Below, in pieces: positions 9,840 to 18,667 of a stretch of 34,692 bases of DNA. The notes beneath the pieces were generated by a model. The model searched no databases. It was not told the origin of the DNA and saw only the letters and a program-made list of their open reading frames with translations. The stretch is from an uncultured Flammeovirgaceae bacterium (GTDB lineage: Bacteria; Bacteroidota; Bacteroidia; Cytophagales; MED-G16): NCBI GenBank assembly GCA_913046795.1, contig CAJWTC010000008.1:1-34692 (forward strand), in the 5' to 3' direction. Position numbers and translations under genes: made by a program. How positions within the stretch are numbered: the stretch's first letter is position 1; each line of letters begins with the position of its first letter.

Positions 9840-11650
9840 TGATCGATATTAAAACAGTCGAGATTCCTAAATCACCTGGAGTATATAAATTTTTAAATCT
9901 TAAAAAAGAGATTATATATGTTGGGAAATCTAAAAATTTAATTAAAAGAGTAAGAAGCTACTTCAGTAAAAAGATTCAAAATAAAAAGATTCAAAATATG
10001 ATTAGAGAAGTTACTGATATTAACTTTGTGATATCAGATAATGAACATGACGCGCTTCTTCTTGAAAATTCTCTAATTAAAAAAAATAAACCCAAATACA
10101 ATATACTCTTAAGAGATGATAAAACATACCCATGGATCTGTATTAAAAAAGAAAGATTTCCAAGAGTTTTTTTAACTAGAAAAACAACTCAAGATGGGTC
10201 TGAGTATTTTGGTCCTTATACCAATGTTAAATTAATTAATAAGTTATTAAATATTATAAAAACATTATATCCTATAAGAACAGAGAACTATAACTTTTCA
10301 GACAAGAGAATTAACGATAAAAAAAATAAAATTTATCTTAAGAGCCACAGCAAAAATGGGGTGACTCTAATACTTGGATTCAGAGATTATCCTATACAAA
10401 ATGAAGAGAGTTATATAACTGAAGACCAATACCTGAAGAATATCGATTATGCACGAGATATTTTAAGTGGAAAATTTAATATTATTAAAAAAAGATTAAA
10501 AGAGGAGATGAATATTCATTCAATGAATTTAGAATTTGAAGAGTCCCAAACAATAAAAGAAAAAATAGAACTTCTTGAGAATTATAAATCTAAATCTATA
10601 GTTGTAAATAATCAGAAAAACGATCTAGATGTATTTGGAATAGTTGATGATGAAAAAAACTATTTCATCAATTATATGAAAATAGCAAACGGAACTATAG
10701 TAAGTTCGGATACATTTAAGTTAAGGAAAAAAATAAAAGATAAATCTGAGCTAAGACAAATTATATTTAATATAAGATCAAAATATAATAGTCATAAAAA
10801 TAATATCATATCAAATATTAGACTTGAAAAGATTCTCTCTAATGATATAAATACTCATATTCCTAGATTAGGTGAGAAGAAGAAGCTTATTGACATGAGT
10901 ATTAAAAACACCCTATTCTTCAAAAAAAATTTATACAACGAAAAGAAAGAAAGAAAATCAAAAAGATTAGCTGTATTAATAGAGCTTAAAAACAAACTAA
11001 ACCTAAAAAACATTCCATTTCATATTGAGTGTTATGACATATCAAATATTCAAGGAAGTAATACCGTAGCATCACTTGTAAAATTCCAAGATGGATACCC
11101 AAATAAAAAAGAGTATAGAAGGTTTAAAATTAGAGACCTAACCAGACCAGATGATTTTGAATCTATGAAGCAAGTTATAAGAAGAAGATATGAAAGAGTT
11201 ATAGATGAAGGTTTAGAATTACCAGATCTCATTATTGTTGACGGTGGAAAGGGACAGCTAAGCTCTGCTTGTGAAGTCCTAAAAGAATTAGACCTTTACA
11301 ATAAAATTAATATAATTGGTTTAGCAAAGAAACTTGAGGAAGTTTATTTTCCTAATGACAGTATGCCTATTCTTTTAAGTAAGAAATCTTATTATTTAAA
11401 ATTATTACAGCAGATTAGAAATGAGGCACATAGGTTTGCCATAAATTACCATAAAGACTTAAGAAGCAAAAATTTTTTAAAATCAAGGATTGAGACTATA
11501 AAAGGAATTGGTGAAAAAACAAGATTAAAACTAATAAATAAATTTGGATCCCTAGATAAATTAAAGGAGGTAGACAAAAAATATATCGTAAATGTTATAG
11601 GCGAGAAGAAGACGGAAGCTTTATTAGCTTTTCTTAAAAATAAAAATTAA
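9839..11650 (+). CDS. uvrC: Excinuclease ABC subunit C
   Basis: 603 aa; GIY-YIG N-terminus (PGVYKFLNLKKEIIYVGKSKNLIKRVRSYF), C-terminal ECYDISNIQGSNTVASLVKF ... DLIIVDGGKGQLS and HhH. Starts in a TAATG overlap with the upstream gene. Confidence 0.97.
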   Translation: MIDIKTVEIPKSPGVYKFLNLKKEIIYVGKSKNLIKRVRSYFSKKIQNKKIQNMIREVTDINFVISDNEHDALLLENSLIKKNKPKYNILLRDDKTYPWICIKKERFPRVFLTRKTTQDGSEYFGPYTNVKLINKLLNIIKTLYPIRTENYNFSDKRINDKKNKIYLKSHSKNGVTLILGFRDYPIQNEESYITEDQYLKNIDYARDILSGKFNIIKKRLKEEMNIHSMNLEFEESQTIKEKIELLENYKSKSIVVNNQKNDLDVFGIVDDEKNYFINYMKIANGTIVSSDTFKLRKKIKDKSELRQIIFNIRSKYNSHKNNIISNIRLEKILSNDINTHIPRLGEKKKLIDMSIKNTLFFKKNLYNEKKERKSKRLAVLIELKNKLNLKNIPFHIECYDISNIQGSNTVASLVKFQDGYPNKKEYRRFKIRDLTRPDDFESMKQVIRRRYERVIDEGLELPDLIIVDGGKGQLSSACEVLKELDLYNKINIIGLAKKLEEVYFPNDSMPILLSKKSYYLKLLQQIRNEAHRFAINYHKDLRSKNFLKSRIETIKGIGEKTRLKLINKFGSLDKLKEVDKKYIVNVIGEKKTEALLAFLKNKN

Positions 11651-12516
11651 TATTCCCAAAGATTTGCCTCCCACTCCATTAAATCTTGTTCGACTTTAAA
11701 ACTAGCCATTATACCTTCTTTCCTTGACTTACTATAAAGCTCTGATACTCTAATATCATCTGCATTTGCAACTTTTACGATAATACCCTTAAATAATCTG
11801 AGTAAGAATGCGTCACCCAAATTCTTATGCTGGGCAATATTCCTCTCATTAAACCAGATTGCTTCCTTAGGCATCGATTTAAATAAATTATAAAGATCAA
11901 TAAACCTGAAAGATGCGACAGGCTTCTCTACACCTGAATTATTATAAAAACTATCACCTGGTAAGTACATTGAGACGGACTGAATATCAAAATAAATCCT
12001 TGAGTGAACTCTATCAAAATACAGATCTTCCTTAATTTCAAAAATTGAAAATTCTCTATTTGGAATAAAAACAGGTCCGGTTTCTTCAACAACTTCTTCT
12101 TCTTCTGCAAAAGGGTCATCTTCTACTGCAAAAGGGTCATCTTCTTCGAAACCACCACCAAATGGGTCATCTTCCTCAAAAGTTTCTTGCTGTATATTTG
12201 CAAGAAACTCTTCTCTTGCCATAATGTTACTATCATTAACTGAATCGCTTGAATAAGGAATTAAAACTCCTCTTTGAACAGCATCAATCATGACTTTTGA
12301 CAGTTCCCTGTTTATAGCAAAAAATGGTTTGTTTTGTTTTTCCATTAAGTCAACCCTTCTCCATAAAGTCCTCTTCCACATTAAATAAGACTCATGAACC
12401 TGTCTAAGAGACAATGGATTATATCCATTAGACACCTCACCCTGAGCATAAGCCTCATCTATCGGGGTAAATGATAAGAATATAAAAAGAATAAAAGTTG
12501 TACTTACTTTTTTCAT
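11647..12516 (-). CDS. gldN: Gliding motility/T9SS protein GldN (PorN)
   Basis: 289 aa secreted; WKRTLWRRVDLMEKQNKPFF..., IYFDIQSVSMYLPGDSFYNNSG..., WFNERNIAQHKNLGDAFLLRLFKG; last gene of gldKLMN. Confidence 0.92.
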   Translation of the reverse strand: MKKVSTTFILFIFLSFTPIDEAYAQGEVSNGYNPLSLRQVHESYLMWKRTLWRRVDLMEKQNKPFFAINRELSKVMIDAVQRGVLIPYSSDSVNDSNIMAREEFLANIQQETFEEDDPFGGGFEEDDPFAVEDDPFAEEEEVVEETGPVFIPNREFSIFEIKEDLYFDRVHSRIYFDIQSVSMYLPGDSFYNNSGVEKPVASFRFIDLYNLFKSMPKEAIWFNERNIAQHKNLGDAFLLRLFKGIIVKVANADDIRVSELYSKSRKEGIMASFKVEQDLMEWEANLWEY

Positions 12517-12517
12517 A

Positions 12518-14125
12518 TTACTTAAGTGGTATTGTTATAACACGTGGTGCAAAGTTTTTAAAATCTTCAACCTCTCCTCTAAAATTAGCTCTCGCTACCT
12601 TCTTAATCTCAATTACTATATTATCTCCCTTCCTTCTTCCTGGTAGTTGATTTAAGTTTACATTTTTTGAGTTTATTCTCCTAGTAGCAACACCTCTTCC
12701 CGCTCTAGCAAGTATAATTTCAGCCTCTCGGACTTGGAAACGTGCATCTTTGGGTAAAAACTCAGCAAAACTCGCATCTGCTACAGCATCTAATGAGAAG
12801 CTAGGAGTATTTGCAGCTATACCATTTTTTAAATCAATATCTTTTCCTCGGACTCTAGCCTTTATTTCAGGTGCAGGAATTTGTCTTACACCAAATGACT
12901 GAGAGCCGATAAAGTTTCCAGCATTACTTACCCTCAAATCAACTTTTTTAGATTTAGGTATAATAGTAATTTGGCCTGCTTTTGACCCTTTCTGCACATC
13001 TCCTCCATTTGCAGAAAAAGCTGGGTTATACTCTGAGCCGAGCGCAGGAACATTAACTTGAATTTCATTTCCACAGTTTAAATATAATGCTTGAACTGAA
13101 GCAGATTGAATCTGAATTACCGGCCTTGCTACAAAGTATTCAACTGTATCAATAAAAGTTGTATCTCTTCCACCTGGAAGGGTAACACTAATTGCTCCAA
13201 TATAACTCTGTTTAGAAAGACCATCTCTATCATAGCTACCACCTGTTGCAGTAAATTCATAATATCCTTTACCATTTGAAACCTCTAGGGTGTCGCCATC
13301 AGCTGTCATGGTAGGTACGATTGCAGATGAAGCAGCAGATAAAAATAATTGTGTCTTATACTTAGCTCCCGCCGCTACTACTTTCTGCTCTGGTAATGTA
13401 GTTAAAGTAACAACATCAAACTTTAAATCCGCCGCTCCAACAGAAGCAGCAAGTTTGTCAAGAGCTTTGATTTCAAGGTTTATCACTTCTGCTTGCAACT
13501 GACTAATTGTAGCAAGACCTGCTCCAGCTGAGGTACCAAATCCAAAATTTAAAGCAGAGAAAGAAGGGTCAGTCGGGGGGTCATCCGCATACATAGGGAT
13601 CTGATCAGCATTTCTTGCAAGATCATGAATCCCAGATTCCTTATCACCATCATAGACTGAGTCTAGAACAAAAGTTGAAAATTCATTTATCAAAATTTGT
13701 AAGTCATCACCGTTAGTGAGCTGATCACCATCTTCATCTTTATTCATGTAACTATATACAAAATCAATATTTTTATATCCTTTGATACCTGTCTTAGAAT
13801 CTTTTCCTCCAGTCTCTTCTACTATAAGGCTTTTAATAGACCCCATATGGTTAATTAATTCGTTAGACTTTTCTCTTACTGACTCCGAGAGTTGTAAAAC
13901 TTGGATATCTTCTTTTCTGTTACCTGATTCATCAACTGCAGATCTAATGGACTCTACTTTATTAGAATTATCTACAGTTTTTTCACTATTTGTTGCCTCA
14001 AAACTTTCGTTTATTAGAATAAACTTTTTTAACACCTTTGTGTCAACGTTAAGAGCTAACATAGCAATTAACACGATATACATCATGTTAATCATTTTCT
14101 GTCTTGGGCTATCTCCTCCAGCCAT
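12518..14125 (-). CDS. gldM: Gliding motility/T9SS protein GldM (PorM)
   Basis: 535 aa; MAGGDSPRQKMINMMYIVLIAMLALNVDTKVLKKFILINES N-terminus is a GldM signature; operon order. Confidence 0.96.
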   Translation of the reverse strand: MAGGDSPRQKMINMMYIVLIAMLALNVDTKVLKKFILINESFEATNSEKTVDNSNKVESIRSAVDESGNRKEDIQVLQLSESVREKSNELINHMGSIKSLIVEETGGKDSKTGIKGYKNIDFVYSYMNKDEDGDQLTNGDDLQILINEFSTFVLDSVYDGDKESGIHDLARNADQIPMYADDPPTDPSFSALNFGFGTSAGAGLATISQLQAEVINLEIKALDKLAASVGAADLKFDVVTLTTLPEQKVVAAGAKYKTQLFLSAASSAIVPTMTADGDTLEVSNGKGYYEFTATGGSYDRDGLSKQSYIGAISVTLPGGRDTTFIDTVEYFVARPVIQIQSASVQALYLNCGNEIQVNVPALGSEYNPAFSANGGDVQKGSKAGQITIIPKSKKVDLRVSNAGNFIGSQSFGVRQIPAPEIKARVRGKDIDLKNGIAANTPSFSLDAVADASFAEFLPKDARFQVREAEIILARAGRGVATRRINSKNVNLNQLPGRRKGDNIVIEIKKVARANFRGEVEDFKNFAPRVITIPLK

Positions 14126-14158
14126 AATATATTTATTTTATAGGTTTAAATATAATTT

Positions 14159-14908
14159 CTACTTATGCATAGCATCATACATGCCAACATAAATCTTATT
14201 GAGCTTACTTAAGTTCTCCGTTAAATCTTGAAGTTCTTTTTGTAACTTAACAGCATCATTTTGAGCCTTTGTCATATTTGCAGCTGTCTCAGTAATTTGT
14301 CCTGAAGCTGTAACAATAGCGCCAAGTGAACTTGAAGCACTTTTTAAATTATCTTTATATTCTTCAGTTAGCCCTACTGCCTCTTTCACACTTGAAGTGG
14401 AAGCAGCTAAATCTTTAGCTGTAGCAGATATAGTACTGTAAGACTCATTAACAGAATTAAGAGACTCAGTAGCTCCTTTGATACTATTTTCATAAGCTTT
14501 CGCAGCAACAGAAGCTCCAGCCAAATCATTAATATTTGTAGCTTGCGCAGCCATCTTTTTCATGCCGTCACCAACACTTTTGATTACAGATGGATCTAAT
14601 TTTGCTTCTTTCATTATGTTTCCAACTTGAGAAGCTGACGATGCAGAACTATCAGGAGAAAGTTGTGGATAAACTTTACTCCAATCCCAATCGTGACTAG
14701 TTGGAGGATCAAATGCACTTAACACAAAAATTAAAGCCTCAACACCAAGGCCAACAATTAACATAAAATTTGCTCCAGGCCAGCCCTGTAACTTAAAGAG
14801 TGCACCTAGTATTACTACTGCAGCTCCAAGGCCATATATTACATTCATATTATCCTCATTCTGCACCCATGCAAGAATAGGATTACTTGATTTTTTCTTG
14901 GTTATCAT
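14159..14908 (-). CDS. gldL: Gliding motility/T9SS protein GldL (PorL)
   Basis: 249 aa; two N-terminal TM helices (NVIYGLGAAVVILGALFKLQGWPGANFMLIVGLGVEALIFVLSAFDPP), then cytoplasmic helical region. Confidence 0.96.
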   Translation of the reverse strand: MITKKKSSNPILAWVQNEDNMNVIYGLGAAVVILGALFKLQGWPGANFMLIVGLGVEALIFVLSAFDPPTSHDWDWSKVYPQLSPDSSASSASQVGNIMKEAKLDPSVIKSVGDGMKKMAAQATNINDLAGASVAAKAYENSIKGATESLNSVNESYSTISATAKDLAASTSSVKEAVGLTEEYKDNLKSASSSLGAIVTASGQITETAANMTKAQNDAVKLQKELQDLTENLSKLNKIYVGMYDAMHK

Positions 14909-14960
14909 TTTTTATACTGTTTAATTAAATATTTCTTATAGTTAAAATTAATCTTTTTTA

Positions 14961-16010
14961 TTAAAAACCTTCTAAGTTTCTACCTAAATGAGGCATAGCG
15001 GTTCTAAAACCTATAAATGCTCTTGTAGAGTCTTTATACTCAAAAGTTCTTGTAGATACTTCAATGAAGAAAGCAATGTCTTTCCACGAACCACCTCTAA
15101 TCACCTTCTTATCATTTTCATCATCTCTGTATATAGGGTTTAAATCCCAAACAAGTGGGTTATAAGAGTCAATGTAAGCATCTTCACACCACTCTGCTAC
15201 ATTACCTGACATATCATAGAGGCCAAAGTCATTAGGAAAAAATACTCCTACAGGAGAAGTGTAAGCGTACCCATCATCAACATAATTACCTCTTCCTGGT
15301 TTAAAGTTAGCCAGAACACAACCTCTAGAATTTCTTGTATATGGATTTCCCCATGGATATTTTACGTTATCTCTCCCACCTCTTGCAGCATATTCCCACT
15401 CAGCTTCAGTAGGCAGTCGGAATGAAGGGAAGGGAAGTAATCCCTCTTCCTTCCTGTATGAATTAAGAAAATTTGATCTCCATCTAGTAAACTCTCTAGC
15501 AGACTCCCACGAAACACCAACAACAGGGTAGTCATCAAAAGCAGGATGGTCCCAGTAGTAAGCCAAAAGAGGATCTCCATAGTGGTGAGTGAAGTCACTA
15601 GACCAAACAGTAGTATCAGGCTTAAGGCTTTCTAAGGTAGCTCCCTCCGAGAGCTCATAATCTGGATTCTCTTCAATGTATTGTATAAACTGTCTATACT
15701 CATCATTAGTTATCTCTGTATCATCCATGTAGAAGGCACTGATCGTAACTTGTCTGTTGAAATTACTTTGATCTGACTGAATATTTTCATCTGCTTGACC
15801 CATATAAAAACGACCAGTAGGTATGTATACCATCCCATATTGTGCGGACATTTCAAAGCCTTGTCTATCTGTAGTTCCAACAAGTTGACCTCTAGGATTT
15901 TTTTTACTTGAACCACCACCAAGCAGACCACATCCGCTGATAAAGAGGACAGAAAGGACAATGAAAATATTAGTAAATTTTCTGTTCAGTGATTTCATAA
16001 GTAAATGCAA
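14961..16010 (-). CDS. gldK: Gliding motility/T9SS lipoprotein GldK (PorK), FGE-sulfatase-like fold (start possibly ATG at 15998)
   Basis: 349 aa; lipobox ISGCGLLGG, MVYIPTGRFYMGQADENI, FYMDDTEITNDEYRQF, GNVAEWCEDAY, KVIRGGSWKD; first gene of gldKLMN. Confidence 0.94.
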   Translation of the reverse strand: MHLLMKSLNRKFTNIFIVLSVLFISGCGLLGGGSSKKNPRGQLVGTTDRQGFEMSAQYGMVYIPTGRFYMGQADENIQSDQSNFNRQVTISAFYMDDTEITNDEYRQFIQYIEENPDYELSEGATLESLKPDTTVWSSDFTHHYGDPLLAYYWDHPAFDDYPVVGVSWESAREFTRWRSNFLNSYRKEEGLLPFPSFRLPTEAEWEYAARGGRDNVKYPWGNPYTRNSRGCVLANFKPGRGNYVDDGYAYTSPVGVFFPNDFGLYDMSGNVAEWCEDAYIDSYNPLVWDLNPIYRDDENDKKVIRGGSWKDIAFFIEVSTRTFEYKDSTRAFIGFRTAMPHLGRNLEGF

Positions 16011-16079
16011 AGTTAAAACTTAACTTGAAAATATCTAAATTATTGTTCTGAATGATAAATTTTTAGTTAGAAAGTAGGG

Positions 16080-16087
16080 CAAATATA
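16080..16087 (-). promoter_or_regulatory. Possible Bacteroidota -7 element (TATATTTG, fits TAnnTTTG) upstream of gldK
   Basis: Reverse complement of 16080..16087 (caaatata) is TATATTTG, in the roughly 120 bp gap between the sprF-like gene and gldK; no clear -33 TTTG seen. Confidence 0.3.
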
Positions 16088-16130
16088 CTAAATATGAAGA
16101 TTTTATAGGGTTTTTGGGCTTATAATAAGT

Positions 16131-17093
16131 CTAATAAATAAATCTTGGGGTTCTAATAGGTTTTTTGAGCTGAGGCGTTGGAAGATCATACCTTAAAACA
16201 AGCTCATGAGATGTCGCAGATTTTGCATCAACATTTTTTAATACGTAATCAAACGAGTACCCTACATAAAGTTTTCTTTTCTTTAGAAAACTATAACCTA
16301 AAAATCCAACTAGAGCCTCGTCATATCTATAAGACAAACCTATGTTCATATTTTCTTTGTAAGTAATCATTCCACTCATATCAAATGTGTAAGACTTAGT
16401 ATCGCTCCTAACTAATAAAAATGGTTCAAGTGTTAGGTCTCTATCAATTTGAACAAGATATTTTCCTAGAAAAGAAATATTTATCAAATCCTTATTCACC
16501 AAATCATTAATGCCAAAGTCAAAAGAAGGTTGTGTTATATTATCCACCCCAATACTAAGCAAGATTTTATTATTATAATACGAAAGGCCAAGTCCAATAT
16601 CAGGTTTTGACTGCGTCTGTCTCCCACCAACATTAAATGGATCGGCAGGATTAACAAAAACTAATGAATTAAAATTCATAGTAGAGCTCTTAAAGTTTGG
16701 AGAAACGCTAAACGATAAATTAGAATTATTAATTTTCTTTTTAATAGCTATATAAGGAGAAAAAATAAATGTTTCCTTAGGCCCAAGATTATCTGAAATT
16801 AAATTAAAACCGAATGAGTATAGTTTATCTCTACTTTTTAGGTTTAAAGATAATATTCCTGTGTTTGGTGAATTATCCGAACTGTATAAGTTGGTAGGAG
16901 CATAATTTGTCCACTGTGATCTATAAATTAAGGCCACGTTATTGTTCTCATAAGTTGAATTAAGGCTAGGGTTTATAATTCCTGGGTTGGTGAAATATGT
17001 GCTAAAATAGGGTTGTTGTTGAGCTTTTAGTTGAAAAACTAATGATATATGAAGAATAAATAATAAACAAATTTTATATTTAGGTCTAAACAT
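16131..17093 (-). CDS. PorP/SprF family type IX secretion membrane protein
   Basis: Protein from ATG at 17093 (MFRPKYKICLLF...KAQQQPYFSTYFTNPGIINPSLNSTYENNNVALIYRSQWTNY) matches the PorP/SprF N-terminal signature; the ORF-track start at 17117 would enlarge overlap with hemD. Confidence 0.9.
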   Translation of the reverse strand: MFRPKYKICLLFILHISLVFQLKAQQQPYFSTYFTNPGIINPSLNSTYENNNVALIYRSQWTNYAPTNLYSSDNSPNTGILSLNLKSRDKLYSFGFNLISDNLGPKETFIFSPYIAIKKKINNSNLSFSVSPNFKSSTMNFNSLVFVNPADPFNVGGRQTQSKPDIGLGLSYYNNKILLSIGVDNITQPSFDFGINDLVNKDLINISFLGKYLVQIDRDLTLEPFLLVRSDTKSYTFDMSGMITYKENMNIGLSYRYDEALVGFLGYSFLKKRKLYVGYSFDYVLKNVDAKSATSHELVLRYDLPTPQLKKPIRTPRFIY

Positions 17094-17880
17094 TTGACTG
17101 TTTGATGTAGAGTTCAATAGCTCGGGTCATAGAAGGAACATCTTTCATCGGAGCCTTAATATCAAGCTTTAAGTTATTTTCTTTTACCGCCTTAGCCGTA
17201 TTTTTACCAAACCCAGCAATCCTTGTGTTATTTTGTTCAAAATCAGGAAAATTTCTAACTAGAGAATCAATTCCATACGGAGTATAAAATACAAGAATAT
17301 CATAAAACACCTTCTTTAATTTTTTTAAATCACTTGGAACGGTGTTGTAAATAATTGCCTCTGAGAAAGTGCATTCTTGTTCTTTCAGGAAATCAGATAT
17401 AGTATCTCTAGTAATGTTAGAGCATGGGAATAAATACTTTTCATCTGGAAACTTCTTCATAGTCTCTTTCATAACACTTAATAGCTCTGCAATGGTTCTC
17501 TCTCCTGTAAATATTTTTCTTTTTCTAATAACAATATACTTCTGTAAGTAGTTGGCGGTCTGTTCAGAAATACAAAAATATTTCATGTCTGTAGGCACGT
17601 TTACGTTCATACCTTCAGCTATTCTAAAGAAATGATCTACGGCGTTTCTACTAGTAAAAATAACTGCTGTATGGTTAAGTATATTAATTTTTTGTTTTCT
17701 AAACTCTTTTATAGATACAGGATCAATTTTAATAAAAGGGATAAAATCTACTTTTAAATCATATTGATTAGCTAATCGAAGAAATGGATTGTTCTGATCT
17801 TTGGGAACAGGTTGATCTACTAAAATAGACTTCACAGGGTTAAGTCTTTTCTTATCATATTTAATTTCACTCATAAGCAA
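17086..17880 (-). CDS. Uroporphyrinogen-III synthase (HemD)-like protein
   Basis: 264 aa; two-lobed pattern with KSILVDQPVP, NHTAVIFTSRNAVDHFFRIAE, KYFCISEQTANYLQKY, YLFPCSNITRDTISDFL, DILVFYTPYGIDSLVRNF, RIAGFGKNTAKAVKENNL. Confidence 0.83.
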   Translation of the reverse strand: MLMSEIKYDKKRLNPVKSILVDQPVPKDQNNPFLRLANQYDLKVDFIPFIKIDPVSIKEFRKQKINILNHTAVIFTSRNAVDHFFRIAEGMNVNVPTDMKYFCISEQTANYLQKYIVIRKRKIFTGERTIAELLSVMKETMKKFPDEKYLFPCSNITRDTISDFLKEQECTFSEAIIYNTVPSDLKKLKKVFYDILVFYTPYGIDSLVRNFPDFEQNNTRIAGFGKNTAKAVKENNLKLDIKAPMKDVPSMTRAIELYIKQSNV

Positions 17881-17923
17881 TAATTATTTATATAAAGTTA
17901 ACTAATTGCAATTTAAAATATTA

Positions 17924-18667
17924 TTAATAAAAATAATTGAGGAGTTGATCAAAAAGATTTAATATAAAGATAGGATCAAAAAATACCAGAGAAGGTATAA
18001 CATCCGTCAAAAGTATTAATAAAATTATTTTAGATGATTTTTCACTAATTATTTTATTTGAAAAGTTATATAGAATAATAGGCCTTAACATCACTAATAA
18101 CATTTTCAGAAAAATAAAGGTACCGAGCCCAGTATTAAAAGAGAATGCCTCATAAACTAAATAGCTTATAACCATATTAATAAAGGAAATATTAATAGTG
18201 ACCCTTATAAAATTTAGTAAATATATTTTTTTGTACTTATTATTAAATTCAAATAATAGAAATATAGCTAAGATCAGAAACACCCTGAAATAAAAGAAAA
18301 TCAAAAGAAAAAATGATAAAGTAACCCATTGTTCAAGGATAGACCAATTATTTATAGATTTTATTAAAAAATTTTGAGAATCATTTATAATGAAAATAGA
18401 AAAAAATGAAAGTATTAATGAATAAATAACTAGAGGAAAGATATTTTGGAAACTAGATAAACTGCTTCTATAAAAAAAATCCTCTTTATTACCTAAATAT
18501 ATTATATGCTTTAAATTAAAATACTTTTTAAAAAAAAATGAAGCATTTATCTTATAGTAACAAAGAAAAACAGAAATTATGAAAACAGAAATAAGGATTG
18601 AATTATAATCATAATTAGATTTAAGTTGTGAAAGTAAAAATATAATATGTCCGGAATATACATTCAT
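17924..18667 (-). CDS. DUF4271-like integral membrane protein (ORF track start 18709; internal ATG at 18667 more plausible)
   Basis: Multi-TM protein upstream of hemD-like gene; pattern NYDYNSILISVFIISVFLCYYKINASFFFKKYFN resembles DUF4271 N-terminus; 5' end overlaps hemW antisense. Confidence 0.68.
   Translation of the reverse strand: MNVYSGHIIFLLSQLKSNYDYNSILISVFIISVFLCYYKINASFFFKKYFNLKHIIYLGNKEDFFYRSSLSSFQNIFPLVIYSLILSFFSIFIINDSQNFLIKSINNWSILEQWVTLSFFLLIFFYFRVFLILAIFLLFEFNNKYKKIYLLNFIRVTINISFINMVISYLVYEAFSFNTGLGTFIFLKMLLVMLRPIILYNFSNKIISEKSSKIILLILLTDVIPSLVFFDPIFILNLFDQLLNYFY

Noticed and set aside
11928-12119. 63-aa minus-strand ORF
   Set aside because: Alternative frame within gldN, arising from the acidic repeat region.
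13290-13502. 70-aa plus-strand ORF
   Set aside because: Antisense to gldM.
13782-14192. 136-aa plus-strand ORF
   Set aside because: Antisense to the 5' part of gldM and the gldL end; no coding signature.
15362-15961. Two minus-strand ORFs (78 and 83 aa) within gldK
   Set aside because: Alternative frames inside the well-supported gldK reading frame.
14961-16010. Formylglycine-generating enzyme / sulfatase activator
   Set aside because: FGE-like fold is present but the lipobox and gldLMN context identify it as GldK.
17094-17117. Upstream start of the PorP/SprF-like ORF (MNSTSNSQ)
   Set aside because: Overlaps hemD further; MFRPKYK at 17093 directly precedes the signal peptide.
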